Part shown: piece after piece, positions 10,893 to 18,765 of the stretch
Numbering within the stretch: position 1 is the stretch's first letter
How the letters are laid out: each line of letters opens with the position of its first letter
DNA from: JAVBLV01 sp031553195
GTDB taxonomy: Bacteria; Bacteroidota; Bacteroidia; Bacteroidales; P3
Length of the DNA: 47,076 nucleotides
Direction: 5' to 3'
NCBI GenBank assembly: GCA_031553195.1
Contig: JAVBLV010000073.1
Span: forward strand, 1 to 47,076
The notes under the pieces: generated by a model
Told to the model about the DNA's origin: nothing
Database searches by the model: none
The model's input: only the letters and a program-made list of their open reading frames with translations
Made by a program: the position numbers and the translations under genes

Positions 10893-10958
10893 GTCGGAAT
10901 TTTACCAGATAATGTTATACTTCATCGATAAAATTCCGACCTTCAAAGTAATTTTTTG
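10893..10958 (+). terminator. Probable terminator after the adhesin
   Basis: Perfect 12-bp arms, gtcggaatttta (10893-10904) and taaaattccgac (10929-10940), enclose a 24-nt loop. A run of six T follows at 10953-10958. The long loop and the 12-nt gap before the T-run make it weaker than the other terminators in the window. Confidence 0.55.
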
Positions 10959-11181
10959 AGCATAATCTCTGATCAAAAAGAAAAATAATGAAACTATAAT
11001 AATAAAAGATGAAAAATCCCGTTCATTTTTGCTTTTATTAGAAGTATATATTGTTAATGATTTTGGAATGAATAAATAAGTTTTGCATCGATAAAATAGA
11101 ATTTAAAATTGTAAACATCAGAAAATTAATTTTTTATTGGAATGTGCTCAAATCTTTCAGAGAGTAAAGAAACAATTATAC

Positions 11182-11189
11182 TACTTTTG
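11182..11189 (+). promoter_or_regulatory. Possible -7 promoter box upstream of porP/sprF
   Basis: TACTTTTG matches the Bacteroidetes TAnnTTTG -7 consensus. No TTTG lies at the usual 19-21 nt upstream, and the next gene is 270 bases away, so this is tentative. Confidence 0.3.
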
Positions 11190-11392
11190 CTGGAAAGTAA
11201 AAAACAATAACCATGTATCAACCATAAGATTTCTTTTTGGAAAATTGTAGAGATAATCTTATTTAACAATTAATAATATAACTCTTACTTGTGTCTTACT
11301 GGTTTTAATTTTTCAGAAATCAATAGAAAGAAAAATATTAAGAAGACAAGAATTTATATGACATAGCCCAAATAAGCTCGACCGGAGGAAAA

Positions 11393-11449
11393 ATGTTTTT
11401 TAATATCATATTTTTGGTTGAAAAATTTGAAACAAGTCTAAAAGCGTAA
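11393..11449 (+). CDS. Putative 18-residue leader peptide (MFFNIIFLVEKFETSLKA)
   Basis: A short ATG frame is preceded by a consensus Shine-Dalgarno GGAGG (11384-11388), unusual for Bacteroidetes, where such sites are generally weak. The frame ends at 11449, eight bases before the porP/sprF ATG at 11458. Terminating ribosomes could therefore re-initiate on the next gene. No homologue is recognised, and chance occurrence cannot be excluded. Confidence 0.3.
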   Translation: MFFNIIFLVEKFETSLKA

Positions 11450-11457
11450 AATATAAA

Positions 11458-12432
11458 ATGAAAAAAAACAGCATAAATAAGAATTCGAAAAAGATAAAAC
11501 ATTTCATAAAGACCCTGTGTTTATGGAGTTTCTTTTTCGTGATATCTCTAAATTCTTATTATACGTATTGTCAGTATGATATAGGTTATACTCATTATAT
11601 GTGTAATGAATTCTTTGTTAATCCGGGCTATACGGGTTCCAAGGATGCATTATCTTTGAATGCTTTGGGACGTTTTCAGTGGGTCGGATTCGACGGAGCC
11701 CCCAACACATTCACATTTAACGGACATGCACCGGTGGCTAAACAACATTTGGGAATCGGAGCCGGCGTCTTATATGACAGGATAGGAGTAGGGAAACATA
11801 CTTCAGGATATCTCAATATTGCAGGGCGTTTGTTGTTCCCTAAAAGTACTTTGGCTCTGGGCGTGCAGACCAGCTTTGGAGGACAAACCGAAAATTTCGA
11901 AGAATTGAAAAATGTTCCGGAACTGCTCAATGACAATCTGCTGGTATCCGAACCAATGAAGTTTATTCCGAATATGGGGTTTGGTTTATATTTTTATACT
12001 TCTAATTATTATATCGGGTTCTCTGTCCCCAGGGTGCTTAATAATAATTATGTTGAAAATCAAAACAAACGTTTCAATTTCTCGGACTGGACTTATTATT
12101 TCAATGCCGGTTATGTATTTGAAATTTCGCCTGAATTCAGCATCATGCCTTCGGCTATGCTTAAAATAACTCAGGGGGTTGGACCTCAACTTAACGTCTC
12201 GCTTTTGGCCTTGTGTTGGAATACCCTTTGGCTAGGCGCCGATTACAGAACCGACAACTCATTGTCTCCTATGGTTGGCATACAATTGAACAAGTTTTTC
12301 AGGCTGAATTATTCTTATGAAATTCAATTCGATTCAAATAGGAGAACCCATTTGGGCGCCAGCCATGAAATATCTTTGATGTATACTTTCGATTATTTGA
12401 AAAAAAGGATCGTTTCTCCTCGTTTATTCTAA
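11458..12432 (+). CDS. PorP/SprF family T9SS outer-membrane protein
   Basis: 324 residues. A basic N-terminus and hydrophobic stretch (about residues 18-38) form a signal peptide. The mature start YDIGYTHYMCNEFFVNPGYTGS matches the PorP/SprF hallmark (QDPxFSQYM...NPAYAG). The rest is rich in alternating aromatic/Gly strands (GxGxGVLYDRIG, GYVFEISPEFSIMPSAMLK), typical of an outer-membrane beta-barrel. Characterised SprF/PorP members help T9SS cargo reach or stay on the surface. Genes of this family often sit directly after a type B adhesin, as here, so this one probably serves the giant adhesin upstream. The downstream PD40-OmpA gene follows within 40 bases and is probably co-transcribed. Confidence 0.92.
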   Translation: MKKNSINKNSKKIKHFIKTLCLWSFFFVISLNSYYTYCQYDIGYTHYMCNEFFVNPGYTGSKDALSLNALGRFQWVGFDGAPNTFTFNGHAPVAKQHLGIGAGVLYDRIGVGKHTSGYLNIAGRLLFPKSTLALGVQTSFGGQTENFEELKNVPELLNDNLLVSEPMKFIPNMGFGLYFYTSNYYIGFSVPRVLNNNYVENQNKRFNFSDWTYYFNAGYVFEISPEFSIMPSAMLKITQGVGPQLNVSLLALCWNTLWLGADYRTDNSLSPMVGIQLNKFFRLNYSYEIQFDSNRRTHLGASHEISLMYTFDYLKKRIVSPRLF

Positions 12433-12469
12433 AATTTAGTAGTTGGATATTTTGAAACAATTTAGAAGT

Positions 12470-14338
12470 ATGAAAAATATTATATTAAAATTGACTCTTT
12501 TCACTTGGTTTTTGTTGTCAGTAAACGCAATAAAATCGCAAAATAGCGACTTCTTCTTTAAAGATAGCGCAAATCATAAGATTAAAGCCCTTAATATCAA
12601 TACCGATTATTCGGATATGGCTGCTTATCCATTGGGCAACACGATTATTTTTATGAGCAACCGCTCGAATCCCCGTTTCTCAAGTTTTATCAATCATCAG
12701 GATCCCTTAACAAGGGAGCGTTTTTACACTTTGTATTATGCCGTTGCCGAAAACTTGAACAACGCGCAGTTTGAATCCCCCAGGCCTTATCATAAGGAAT
12801 TAAAAGTTAAATATAATAGCGGGCCTGTCGCCATCTCAAAAGACCAAAAAACCATGTTTGTTACACGGAATGTGTTGAAAAAAAGTGAAACGGACAAGCA
12901 AAAAGAGGAAGGGAAGTATGTATACATCCTGCAAATCTTTCAGTATACATACAACAAGAAGAAAAACAAATGGGAAAATGAAACCTTCTTTCCCTACAAC
13001 AGCGTCTATTATAATTGCGCGCACGCCTTTTTAAGTTCTGATGGAACCCTGCTCTACTTCAGTTCCGACATGCCCGGAGGATATGGCGGAATGGATATTT
13101 ACATGTCCGAAAAACAGTCTGACAATACATGGGGAAAGCCTGTCAATATGGGAAATATTGTCAACAGCGCAAGCAATGAATTGTTCCCGAGTTTAAGTCC
13201 GGATGATGGTTGTCTGTATTTTAGCTCGGACAAAAAAGGCGGATTGGGCGGATTGGATATTTATGTCGCCGACCCCAATCCCAATGCGGCGTTTCCTATA
13301 AAAAACATCGGATATCCTGTTAACTCTCCTTACGACGACTTTTCTTTGGTTTACTATAAGGGACAAGAAGAGGGTTATTTTACTTCGAACAGGCCGCTGG
13401 ATAGTCAAAAAATTGAACATGGCAAAGACAGCCTCAATGACAATATTTACCAACTCAAGTCTAAGAATATTTTGTATAACATCTTGATTGTCGATAGCTT
13501 GACGCAAACGCCTCTTATCTCAAGCGTGGATATGACTTCGCCGGCAGGAAATCTCAATTTTGAATCCGGTTTGCAGCCCTACGTTACAAAGTTGGCCGAG
13601 GAATATGCCTATGATGTGAAAATCGACCTGCCTAAATTCGGAACTACTCAAACAAAAATAACGCCCGATAAAGAGAATCCGAATATCGTTATTCCGGTTC
13701 CTCTCCATCCTCGCCTCGAAGGAAATGTTCAAAATCAAAAGGGAGAACTTTTAGCTAATGTCGAAATTAAAATAATGACTTCAACCGGAGAAACATTTGT
13801 ATTAAAAACCGATAAAAACGGTTATTTTAGCGTCCAAAGCCTGAATCAGGGAATAAAATATGCGATGTATGCTTCTTTGGGCGACGTATATTCCAAAGAT
13901 TCCGCATTTCTCTCTGTTCCGGTTAACCCCGCCGACTTGAAGCCTCTTTACCAGGTGGCCATGCAACTTCAGGTGGTTAGCAAGTTTACGCTGTCGGCCA
14001 GCGTGCTGTTCGATCTGGACAAATATAACCTCAGGCCTCAAGCAAAAGAAGAACTGGATAAAATTATTCCTATTCTAAAAGACCACCCGAATATCGACAT
14101 CTTATTGGAAGGGCACACCGATTCAAGGGCTAGCGCCGCTTACAACCAAAAATTGTCCGAAAGAAGGGCTGAAAGCGTTAAAGAATATCTGGTTGCCGGA
14201 GGGGTCAATAAAAAAAGAATTGCCGCCAAAGGATTTGGGTTCAAACATCTGCTGAACAAATGCGCCAAAGGCGTTAAATGTTCCGAAGAAGAGCATCAAC
14301 AAAACAGAAGGGTAGTTTTTGTATTTACCGAAAAATAA
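12470..14338 (+). CDS. PD40 repeat / OmpA-family outer-membrane protein (PorE-like)
   Basis: 622 residues from ATG 12470; an in-frame TTG at 12443 is less likely because MKNIILKLTLFTWFLLSVNA is a normal signal peptide. PD40/WD40-like beta-propeller blades (for example about 184-215 and 236-268, each with LYFSSD...GG.GG.DIY) are followed by a carboxypeptidase-regulatory-like domain (about 416-470) and a C-terminal OmpA peptidoglycan-binding domain (about 507-621, with EGHTDSRAS...LSERRAESV and the terminal NRRVVFVF). PorE, the T9SS protein linking the outer-membrane complex to peptidoglycan, has TPR-PD40-CRD-OmpA order; here the TPR part is not visible. With the adhesin and SprF-like gene it forms a surface-display cassette. 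A strong terminator follows. Confidence 0.88.
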   Translation: MKNIILKLTLFTWFLLSVNAIKSQNSDFFFKDSANHKIKALNINTDYSDMAAYPLGNTIIFMSNRSNPRFSSFINHQDPLTRERFYTLYYAVAENLNNAQFESPRPYHKELKVKYNSGPVAISKDQKTMFVTRNVLKKSETDKQKEEGKYVYILQIFQYTYNKKKNKWENETFFPYNSVYYNCAHAFLSSDGTLLYFSSDMPGGYGGMDIYMSEKQSDNTWGKPVNMGNIVNSASNELFPSLSPDDGCLYFSSDKKGGLGGLDIYVADPNPNAAFPIKNIGYPVNSPYDDFSLVYYKGQEEGYFTSNRPLDSQKIEHGKDSLNDNIYQLKSKNILYNILIVDSLTQTPLISSVDMTSPAGNLNFESGLQPYVTKLAEEYAYDVKIDLPKFGTTQTKITPDKENPNIVIPVPLHPRLEGNVQNQKGELLANVEIKIMTSTGETFVLKTDKNGYFSVQSLNQGIKYAMYASLGDVYSKDSAFLSVPVNPADLKPLYQVAMQLQVVSKFTLSASVLFDLDKYNLRPQAKEELDKIIPILKDHPNIDILLEGHTDSRASAAYNQKLSERRAESVKEYLVAGGVNKKRIAAKGFGFKHLLNKCAKGVKCSEEEHQQNRRVVFVFTEK

Positions 14339-14378
14339 TAATAACAGGGGTTACTCAAAGCGTATTTTGATAAAAATC

Positions 14379-14421
14379 AAAGGCCTCGTGGGTTTGAAAA
14401 CTTGCGAGGCCTTTAGTTTTT
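14379..14421. terminator. Bidirectional terminator between convergent genes
   Basis: Perfect 10-bp GC-rich arms, aaaggcctcg (14379-14388) and cgaggccttt (14405-14414), are followed by a T-run (14417-14421). The minus-strand side also has a T-rich tract. It lies between the stop of the plus-strand OmpA gene and the stop of the minus-strand gene at 14439. Confidence 0.88.
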
Positions 14422-14438
14422 GTATATGAAGCTACCAT

Positions 14439-16190
14439 TTATTCAACTTGGTATTCAAAATATTCGTCTTTCCGGACGATTGATATTTTTTTCTTCAATC
14501 TTTTATTGGAAGGAAACCTATAGGTTTCCGAACCGAAAACAAGCGTTGCCGTATCATTGTTAATATCCAGCGTCAGTCGATCTCGAAAGTTAAGGTTTAA
14601 TATTACATTGGCAAGAATAAAGATTTTTTCGAGACCGTCGCCGCGTTTAAAATTCCAAACTTCGTCGGGCAAAGCCAAACGATACTCGTCATAAATAGAT
14701 TCGGGGATTAATTCCTGTAATTGTTTATATATTTCATCCGTACTTTTCCCTTTGAGGTCTTTCAGGCAAACCGGATTTCGTTCTATCGCCGCTTTCACAA
14801 AAGGAATCCAATCAATTTCGTCCATTTTCCGGTATGCATACATAGCGTAATCGGCTACAGGATTCTGAGTCCGCATAGAGCGTATCTGTTCAATAATTTG
14901 CTCGCGGGATTGTTCGGGATTAATCTGTAAGGCAGGCAATGTTATAAAATCTTTATCCAGACTAGGTAAACGAGGATGTATTTCCAGAAAATGTCGTAAA
15001 GAACCGAAGAACTCGGATAATTTGAAACAGCCTTCTGGTTTGTATCTTGCAAAGAAAAACTCTTCAATATCGTCGATAGACTCGCGAGAATTGGCTATGA
15101 GATAGTCTTCCAAATCGTTTAATATAATTTTTTCAGGATCGTGAGAAAAGTTAAAATCGCGCGCGTCCATTTCTTCGAAAAGCGCTTGTTTGCTTTCATT
15201 GGCAATTGTATTCTTGGAAGAACGTTCATAAGCATATATTGTGGGCAGGTCGATGTAACAATCTTTCCCATTCCGTAACAAACGATATTGAAAACAGTTC
15301 CATGTTTCGGGTTTGGTACGTAAGAAATTGATAAATATTTCGAATGTCAGTTGCGCCTTTAAAAAACTTTTCAGATTTTCGGAAAATTCTTCATACGCTT
15401 CAGGCGAAATCGTTGCTTCTTTGTACAAAGTATGTATGTACCCCGATAAATGAGAAACAATAGTTATTTTTTCATTTTCTATGGCCCGGCGCGCTTTGGC
15501 AGACAATTCGGTGCCGTTGTACCACATTTTTTTGGTGACAATCCGGCGGTTATTGGTCAATATTCCTTCTTTTTCCATGATGAAATTCTGCGAGTGCAAC
15601 GGCGTAGCTATCAGAAAGATTTTTTCCAATGGAATTTTACCGATGACAAACATAGCGGCGGCATAAAGCGAGGAAAAAGAAACGCATTCTCCGGCGGCCA
15701 GGCCCAATTCATTTTTATAGGCAAACGCCGTCATGGCTTCTACGGTTTCCGTTTTCCAGTAAGGAATAACGTTGTCGGTGTATTTATCCAATCCAAAATG
15801 GCGACGAATATCTATTTTGAAATAGTATTTATCGCCTTCATATCCGAAAAGCGCATTGGACTGTGCAAGGGCGTTCGTGTCGACAAAATCTTTAAAACGA
15901 TTCAATTCGGTTTCTTTATCGGTAAGTCCCCAGGTATCCAAATCGAGGTTGAAAACCGTTTTATCCATAATGTATTGCTTTACGCGGTTGACCTTATAGT
16001 TAAACGATTTCTTTTCAATCCCGTCGAACCACTTGTCTTCTTTCCATTTCCAAATTACCGGCGACATAATATTGGCCAATACCAACGAATAAAATAATTC
16101 GGGAAATATAAAAATTTCCATGTCGGACAAAGTGAATGCCGAAGAATATTTCTCTAATTCCTGATGGGTATATTTTTTTTGATTTTGCAT
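14439..16190 (-). CDS. Uncharacterised protein with a transglutaminase-like Cys-His-Asn constellation
   Basis: 583 residues, no signal peptide or membrane segment, so cytoplasmic. I do not recognise a named family. The most conserved-looking part is GECVSFSSLYAAAMFVIGK (Cys169), then LIATPLHSQNFI (His199) and ILTNNRRIVTKKMW (Asn213/Asn214). A Cys at the start of a helix, then a His, then Asn/Asp resembles the papain-like/transglutaminase core (GxCxxxaxLlaallRalGIP...H); this is inference. The remaining 350 residues are mostly helical with no motif I can name. The ATG lies one base after the stop of the upstream AlbA_2 gene, so the two are surely co-transcribed and likely translationally coupled. 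Confidence 0.6.
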   Translation of the reverse strand: MQNQKKYTHQELEKYSSAFTLSDMEIFIFPELFYSLVLANIMSPVIWKWKEDKWFDGIEKKSFNYKVNRVKQYIMDKTVFNLDLDTWGLTDKETELNRFKDFVDTNALAQSNALFGYEGDKYYFKIDIRRHFGLDKYTDNVIPYWKTETVEAMTAFAYKNELGLAAGECVSFSSLYAAAMFVIGKIPLEKIFLIATPLHSQNFIMEKEGILTNNRRIVTKKMWYNGTELSAKARRAIENEKITIVSHLSGYIHTLYKEATISPEAYEEFSENLKSFLKAQLTFEIFINFLRTKPETWNCFQYRLLRNGKDCYIDLPTIYAYERSSKNTIANESKQALFEEMDARDFNFSHDPEKIILNDLEDYLIANSRESIDDIEEFFFARYKPEGCFKLSEFFGSLRHFLEIHPRLPSLDKDFITLPALQINPEQSREQIIEQIRSMRTQNPVADYAMYAYRKMDEIDWIPFVKAAIERNPVCLKDLKGKSTDEIYKQLQELIPESIYDEYRLALPDEVWNFKRGDGLEKIFILANVILNLNFRDRLTLDINNDTATLVFGSETYRFPSNKRLKKKISIVRKDEYFEYQVE

Positions 16191-16191
16191 T

Positions 16192-17691
16192 TTAACTATT
16201 TTTTTTGAGGATAATCCATCTGCCGCCGCGAGTTTTACTACCCGCTCGCCGGATGATTTTGTTTTTCTTTAGATTTTCAAGATGTTTTTGTATGGCCGAC
16301 GAATTTATATTTAATAATTCTGACAAACTTTTTCTGGATATTTGACTATTTTGTTCTATCAAATTCAAGATTTTGGTTTGAATTTCCGTAAAGGTGAACT
16401 CATTTCTTGTATCATTTGGTATCGCTTTTTTATCAATGAGTTGGTCATTGATTTGACCACCTATTTGACCACCTATTTGACCACCTTCTTTAGGAGTTGA
16501 TTTTTCAGGTTGAAGCATGAATGTAACAGTAGATGTTGTAATAGATGTTTCAAAAAAAACTTCATTATGAGTTTGTTTCTTCCAAATAAGCATTTTATCA
16601 AAACCGTACCCCGCATTTTCCGAAAGTTTGGCGCAGCGAAAAAGTTTTGCTATTACCGGATTACGAGGTTGTGATATGTCTTCTTGCAATAGTTCCTGGA
16701 TGGAACGGGGTAGGGCTCCCGGATTGTGAAACTCTATATGATTGGTAAATACTCTAATACGAGGTCTTTGCGTAGTAAAATAATCAGTATGCATAAGCAT
16801 ATTTACCAATGCTTCGCGCAGCGCGTCCAGTTCAGGACTTTCTTCATACGCAAACCCCATATCTCCCATACGAAAAGAGTTATCGACATAAAGTCGCAAG
16901 CGTTGCATTAAAACAAAATAGTATTCCCAAAGATTTTCATGTTCGCCAATACGGAAAGTGTAACGGGTAGAGGCATCGGAATAGGATGTGCCGGGAATTT
17001 CCAGATAATCAATCCTGAAATCGGAAAAACTATCTTGAATCGCTTCATTTTTTCCAAGCATTAATAACCCGCCATAAGTTAATTTTCCATCTTTTACAAT
17101 TTGGAGTTTTTTATTGAAAGCGTTATCGTTTAATTCGTTGTATGGTAGCAATTTATTCATAGTGCGCAAATAATAACGATAACGTTCATATGATTCCTTA
17201 TTCAAGTCTTTTTCAGATGTGCCTTCAACCGTTTTTGCCGACATGGCGCCGAAAGCTTGGTCGCGGAACAGCGCATGAAATTCAGATTGTGTTGCACGCT
17301 GATCTCCGCTTCCCCTCCGGATAAAAGTATTTTGGATGTTGTTATAGTAAACAGGTTTTATTTCTGCCAAAGGGATATAAAAAGATAAAACCGTTTTTCC
17401 CTCAAAATTATATTTCTTGCAAACAGGGTTGATAATTTGATTGAATTTTTGGTTTGAACGTAAAACGGTATTCAAATTTTGTTCCATTCTTTCAGGATCA
17501 GAAATCCCTGTAATTTCAAAATTTTTCCCTTTTTGCGCAACTCCCAGAACAATCCAACCTCCGGCTGTATTGGCAAAAGCCGAAACCGTTTCCCAAATAC
17601 TCTTGGGCAATTCGTTCCTGGATGTTTCTTTTACTTCAAAATCATCCCATTCAATATCCGATAGGCGTTTAAGAAGTTCTTGTCGGGTCAT
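16192..17691 (-). CDS. AlbA_2 (Schlafen-like) putative DNA-binding / RecG-C-like transcriptional regulator
   Basis: 499 residues. The N-terminal AlbA_2 domain (about 14-130) carries EVKETSRNELPKSIWETVSAFANTAGGWIVLGV and FIRRGSGDQRAT. The middle has the HATPase_c_4-type region of this family (about 285-400; LREALVNMLMHTDY, IEFHNPGALP, NPVIAKLFRCAKLSENAGYGFDKM). Three tandem GGQI units (from a perfect 12-bp triplication at 16451-16486) form a flexible linker to a C-terminal winged helix (about 430-495; SRKSLSELLNINSSAIQKHL). Such proteins are usually annotated as transcriptional regulators or 'ATP-binding proteins', and some occur near defence genes. It lies 34 bases after the membrane-protein gene and one base before the Cys-His-Asn protein, indicating a three-gene operon. 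Confidence 0.83.
   Translation of the reverse strand: MTRQELLKRLSDIEWDDFEVKETSRNELPKSIWETVSAFANTAGGWIVLGVAQKGKNFEITGISDPERMEQNLNTVLRSNQKFNQIINPVCKKYNFEGKTVLSFYIPLAEIKPVYYNNIQNTFIRRGSGDQRATQSEFHALFRDQAFGAMSAKTVEGTSEKDLNKESYERYRYYLRTMNKLLPYNELNDNAFNKKLQIVKDGKLTYGGLLMLGKNEAIQDSFSDFRIDYLEIPGTSYSDASTRYTFRIGEHENLWEYYFVLMQRLRLYVDNSFRMGDMGFAYEESPELDALREALVNMLMHTDYFTTQRPRIRVFTNHIEFHNPGALPRSIQELLQEDISQPRNPVIAKLFRCAKLSENAGYGFDKMLIWKKQTHNEVFFETSITTSTVTFMLQPEKSTPKEGGQIGGQIGGQINDQLIDKKAIPNDTRNEFTFTEIQTKILNLIEQNSQISRKSLSELLNINSSAIQKHLENLKKNKIIRRAGSKTRGGRWIILKKNS
16451..16486. repeat. Three perfect 12-bp tandem repeats encoding GGQI
   Basis: The unit atttgaccacct is repeated three times without mismatch inside the AlbA_2 gene. 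Copy-number change by slippage would lengthen or shorten the interdomain linker by four residues without changing frame. Confidence 0.95.
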
Positions 17692-17725
17692 TTTATGTTG
17701 AATAATTTGCGAGTTTGAAGTATGA

Positions 17726-18457
17726 TTATGATTGGATTTTAGTTGATTTGTTTTTTGAAAAAACTTTTACATAGTAATTTAGATGCCAGAAGGCATGGAT
17801 AACGGCAATTATAGCCATTACAATTCCGAACTCTACATGCAGGAATAAAAAGTCGCGGAATGCCGACATGCCCAAACCATAGTTAATTTGGATGACCAAT
17901 ATCAAGCCCAGTATTCCCGAAACCAAGAAGCTGATCAAAAGGATTAGATTCCAAATCTTTCGATGAGTTGTTTTTTTTAACTTTTTCATTTTTACCATAA
18001 GCATGGAAAATATGTATAATGCAATGGTTATAGAGCTTATTGATAGAAAATCATAAGGCTTTTTATGGGTTTGTTTGTTTTGAACCATTGCTTCATCAAG
18101 CGTATTTGGCGTAGATTCGTTATTATCAACAGCTGTATCAGGATTTAAAGACGCTCCTGAAATCGCATTGACAATGCTTTCTGATTCAGAAATGGGGGCA
18201 GGTTTGGCTGCAAGTTGGTTTGCCCTTTTGTTTTCTTCTTTTTGATTTGTCTTGGCGGTTTGGCGGTTTGAATCTTGTAAATCCGGTTTAGATTTTGGTT
18301 CCGGCTTGGTTACAAGTCCGAAGTCGCAAAAACCGTCTTTGTTTTCGTCGATGAATCTTCCACATTCCCCAGTGCAGTTTTCCCTTTCAAAAGGGCACTG
18401 GGCATTCATCTGTAGATTGAATGCAATAAATAAAATGATAGAAAGAAACCTTGGCAT
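17726..18457 (-). CDS. Membrane protein with Cys-rich 'GECGRFIDENKDGFCD' motif and DUF4405-like C-terminus
   Basis: 243 residues from ATG 18457; in-frame TTG (18520) and ATG (18490) starts exist, but the promoter box at 18518-18525 overlaps the TTG and MPRFLSIILFIAFNLQMNAQ is a good signal peptide. The mature protein opens with CPFERENCTGECGRFIDENKDGFCDFG, a Cys/Asp motif often seen in exported proteins of anaerobes carrying Fe-S or cytochrome-like membrane domains. A low-complexity polar spacer follows, then three membrane helices; the last has LHVEFGIVMAIIAVIHAFWHLNYY, with His spacing reminiscent of heme-ligating DUF4405 proteins. A redox or ligand-sensing role is inference. It is the first gene of the probable operon with the AlbA_2 regulator. 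Confidence 0.6.
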   Translation of the reverse strand: MPRFLSIILFIAFNLQMNAQCPFERENCTGECGRFIDENKDGFCDFGLVTKPEPKSKPDLQDSNRQTAKTNQKEENKRANQLAAKPAPISESESIVNAISGASLNPDTAVDNNESTPNTLDEAMVQNKQTHKKPYDFLSISSITIALYIFSMLMVKMKKLKKTTHRKIWNLILLISFLVSGILGLILVIQINYGLGMSAFRDFLFLHVEFGIVMAIIAVIHAFWHLNYYVKVFSKNKSTKIQS

Positions 18458-18517
18458 ATTTAATAAAAAAGTGTTATTTGCTTGAAGCATACATGAAATC
18501 TTGCTGAAAAGATTGCG

Positions 18518-18525
18518 CAAAAGTA
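18518..18525 (-). promoter_or_regulatory. -7 promoter box for the minus-strand three-gene unit
   Basis: On the minus strand this reads TACTTTTG, a full TAnnTTTG match. Transcription would begin a few bases further on, about 50-55 nt before ATG 18457, which rules against the upstream TTG start. No clear -33 TTTG is present. Confidence 0.5.
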
Positions 18526-18676
18526 CAAAATATTTTATCGCATAAGCATTTATAATTGCATTTATCCGACTAAAAAAAATATTTACAAAGAAGCATTTTT
18601 ATTTGAAAACGAATTATTTATAATGATTTTTGCAATTATTTCCCATCTAATATATCGGGAAGTAAAAAAATCTTAT

Positions 18677-18684
18677 TACTTTTG
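18677..18684 (+). promoter_or_regulatory. -7 promoter box for the outer-membrane barrel gene
   Basis: TACTTTTG matches the Bacteroidetes -7 consensus and lies about 80 nt before ATG 18766. There is no good -33 element. Confidence 0.45.
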
Positions 18685-18765
18685 ACAAATGATTAAGAGA
18701 GGAGTATGTTGATTGAGGTTCGTAAAGTTGTTTTATTCCGGTTGATTTCAGCCATCAATTAATTT

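Larger units (their letters stand above)
10835..11457. other. AT-rich intergenic region between adhesin and porP/sprF
   Basis: This 620-base gap holds a terminator-like hairpin (10893-10940), a possible -7 box (11182-11189) and a short leader ORF just before the next gene (11393-11449). I see no larger coding region. Confidence 0.7.
18458..18765. other. Divergent promoter region
   Basis: About 300 bases separate the minus-strand three-gene unit from the plus-strand barrel gene. A -7 box faces each way (18518-18525 minus; 18677-18684 plus). The rest is AT-rich with no coding region. Confidence 0.6.

Noticed and set aside
12443..12469. TTG start nine codons upstream for the PD40-OmpA protein
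   Set aside because: The ATG at 12470 immediately precedes a normal signal peptide; the extra residues would disrupt it.
15450..16097. 215-codon plus-strand frame opposite the Cys-His-Asn protein
   Set aside because: Lies wholly antisense to a better-supported gene, is low in complexity (Phe/Arg-rich) and has no recognisable features.
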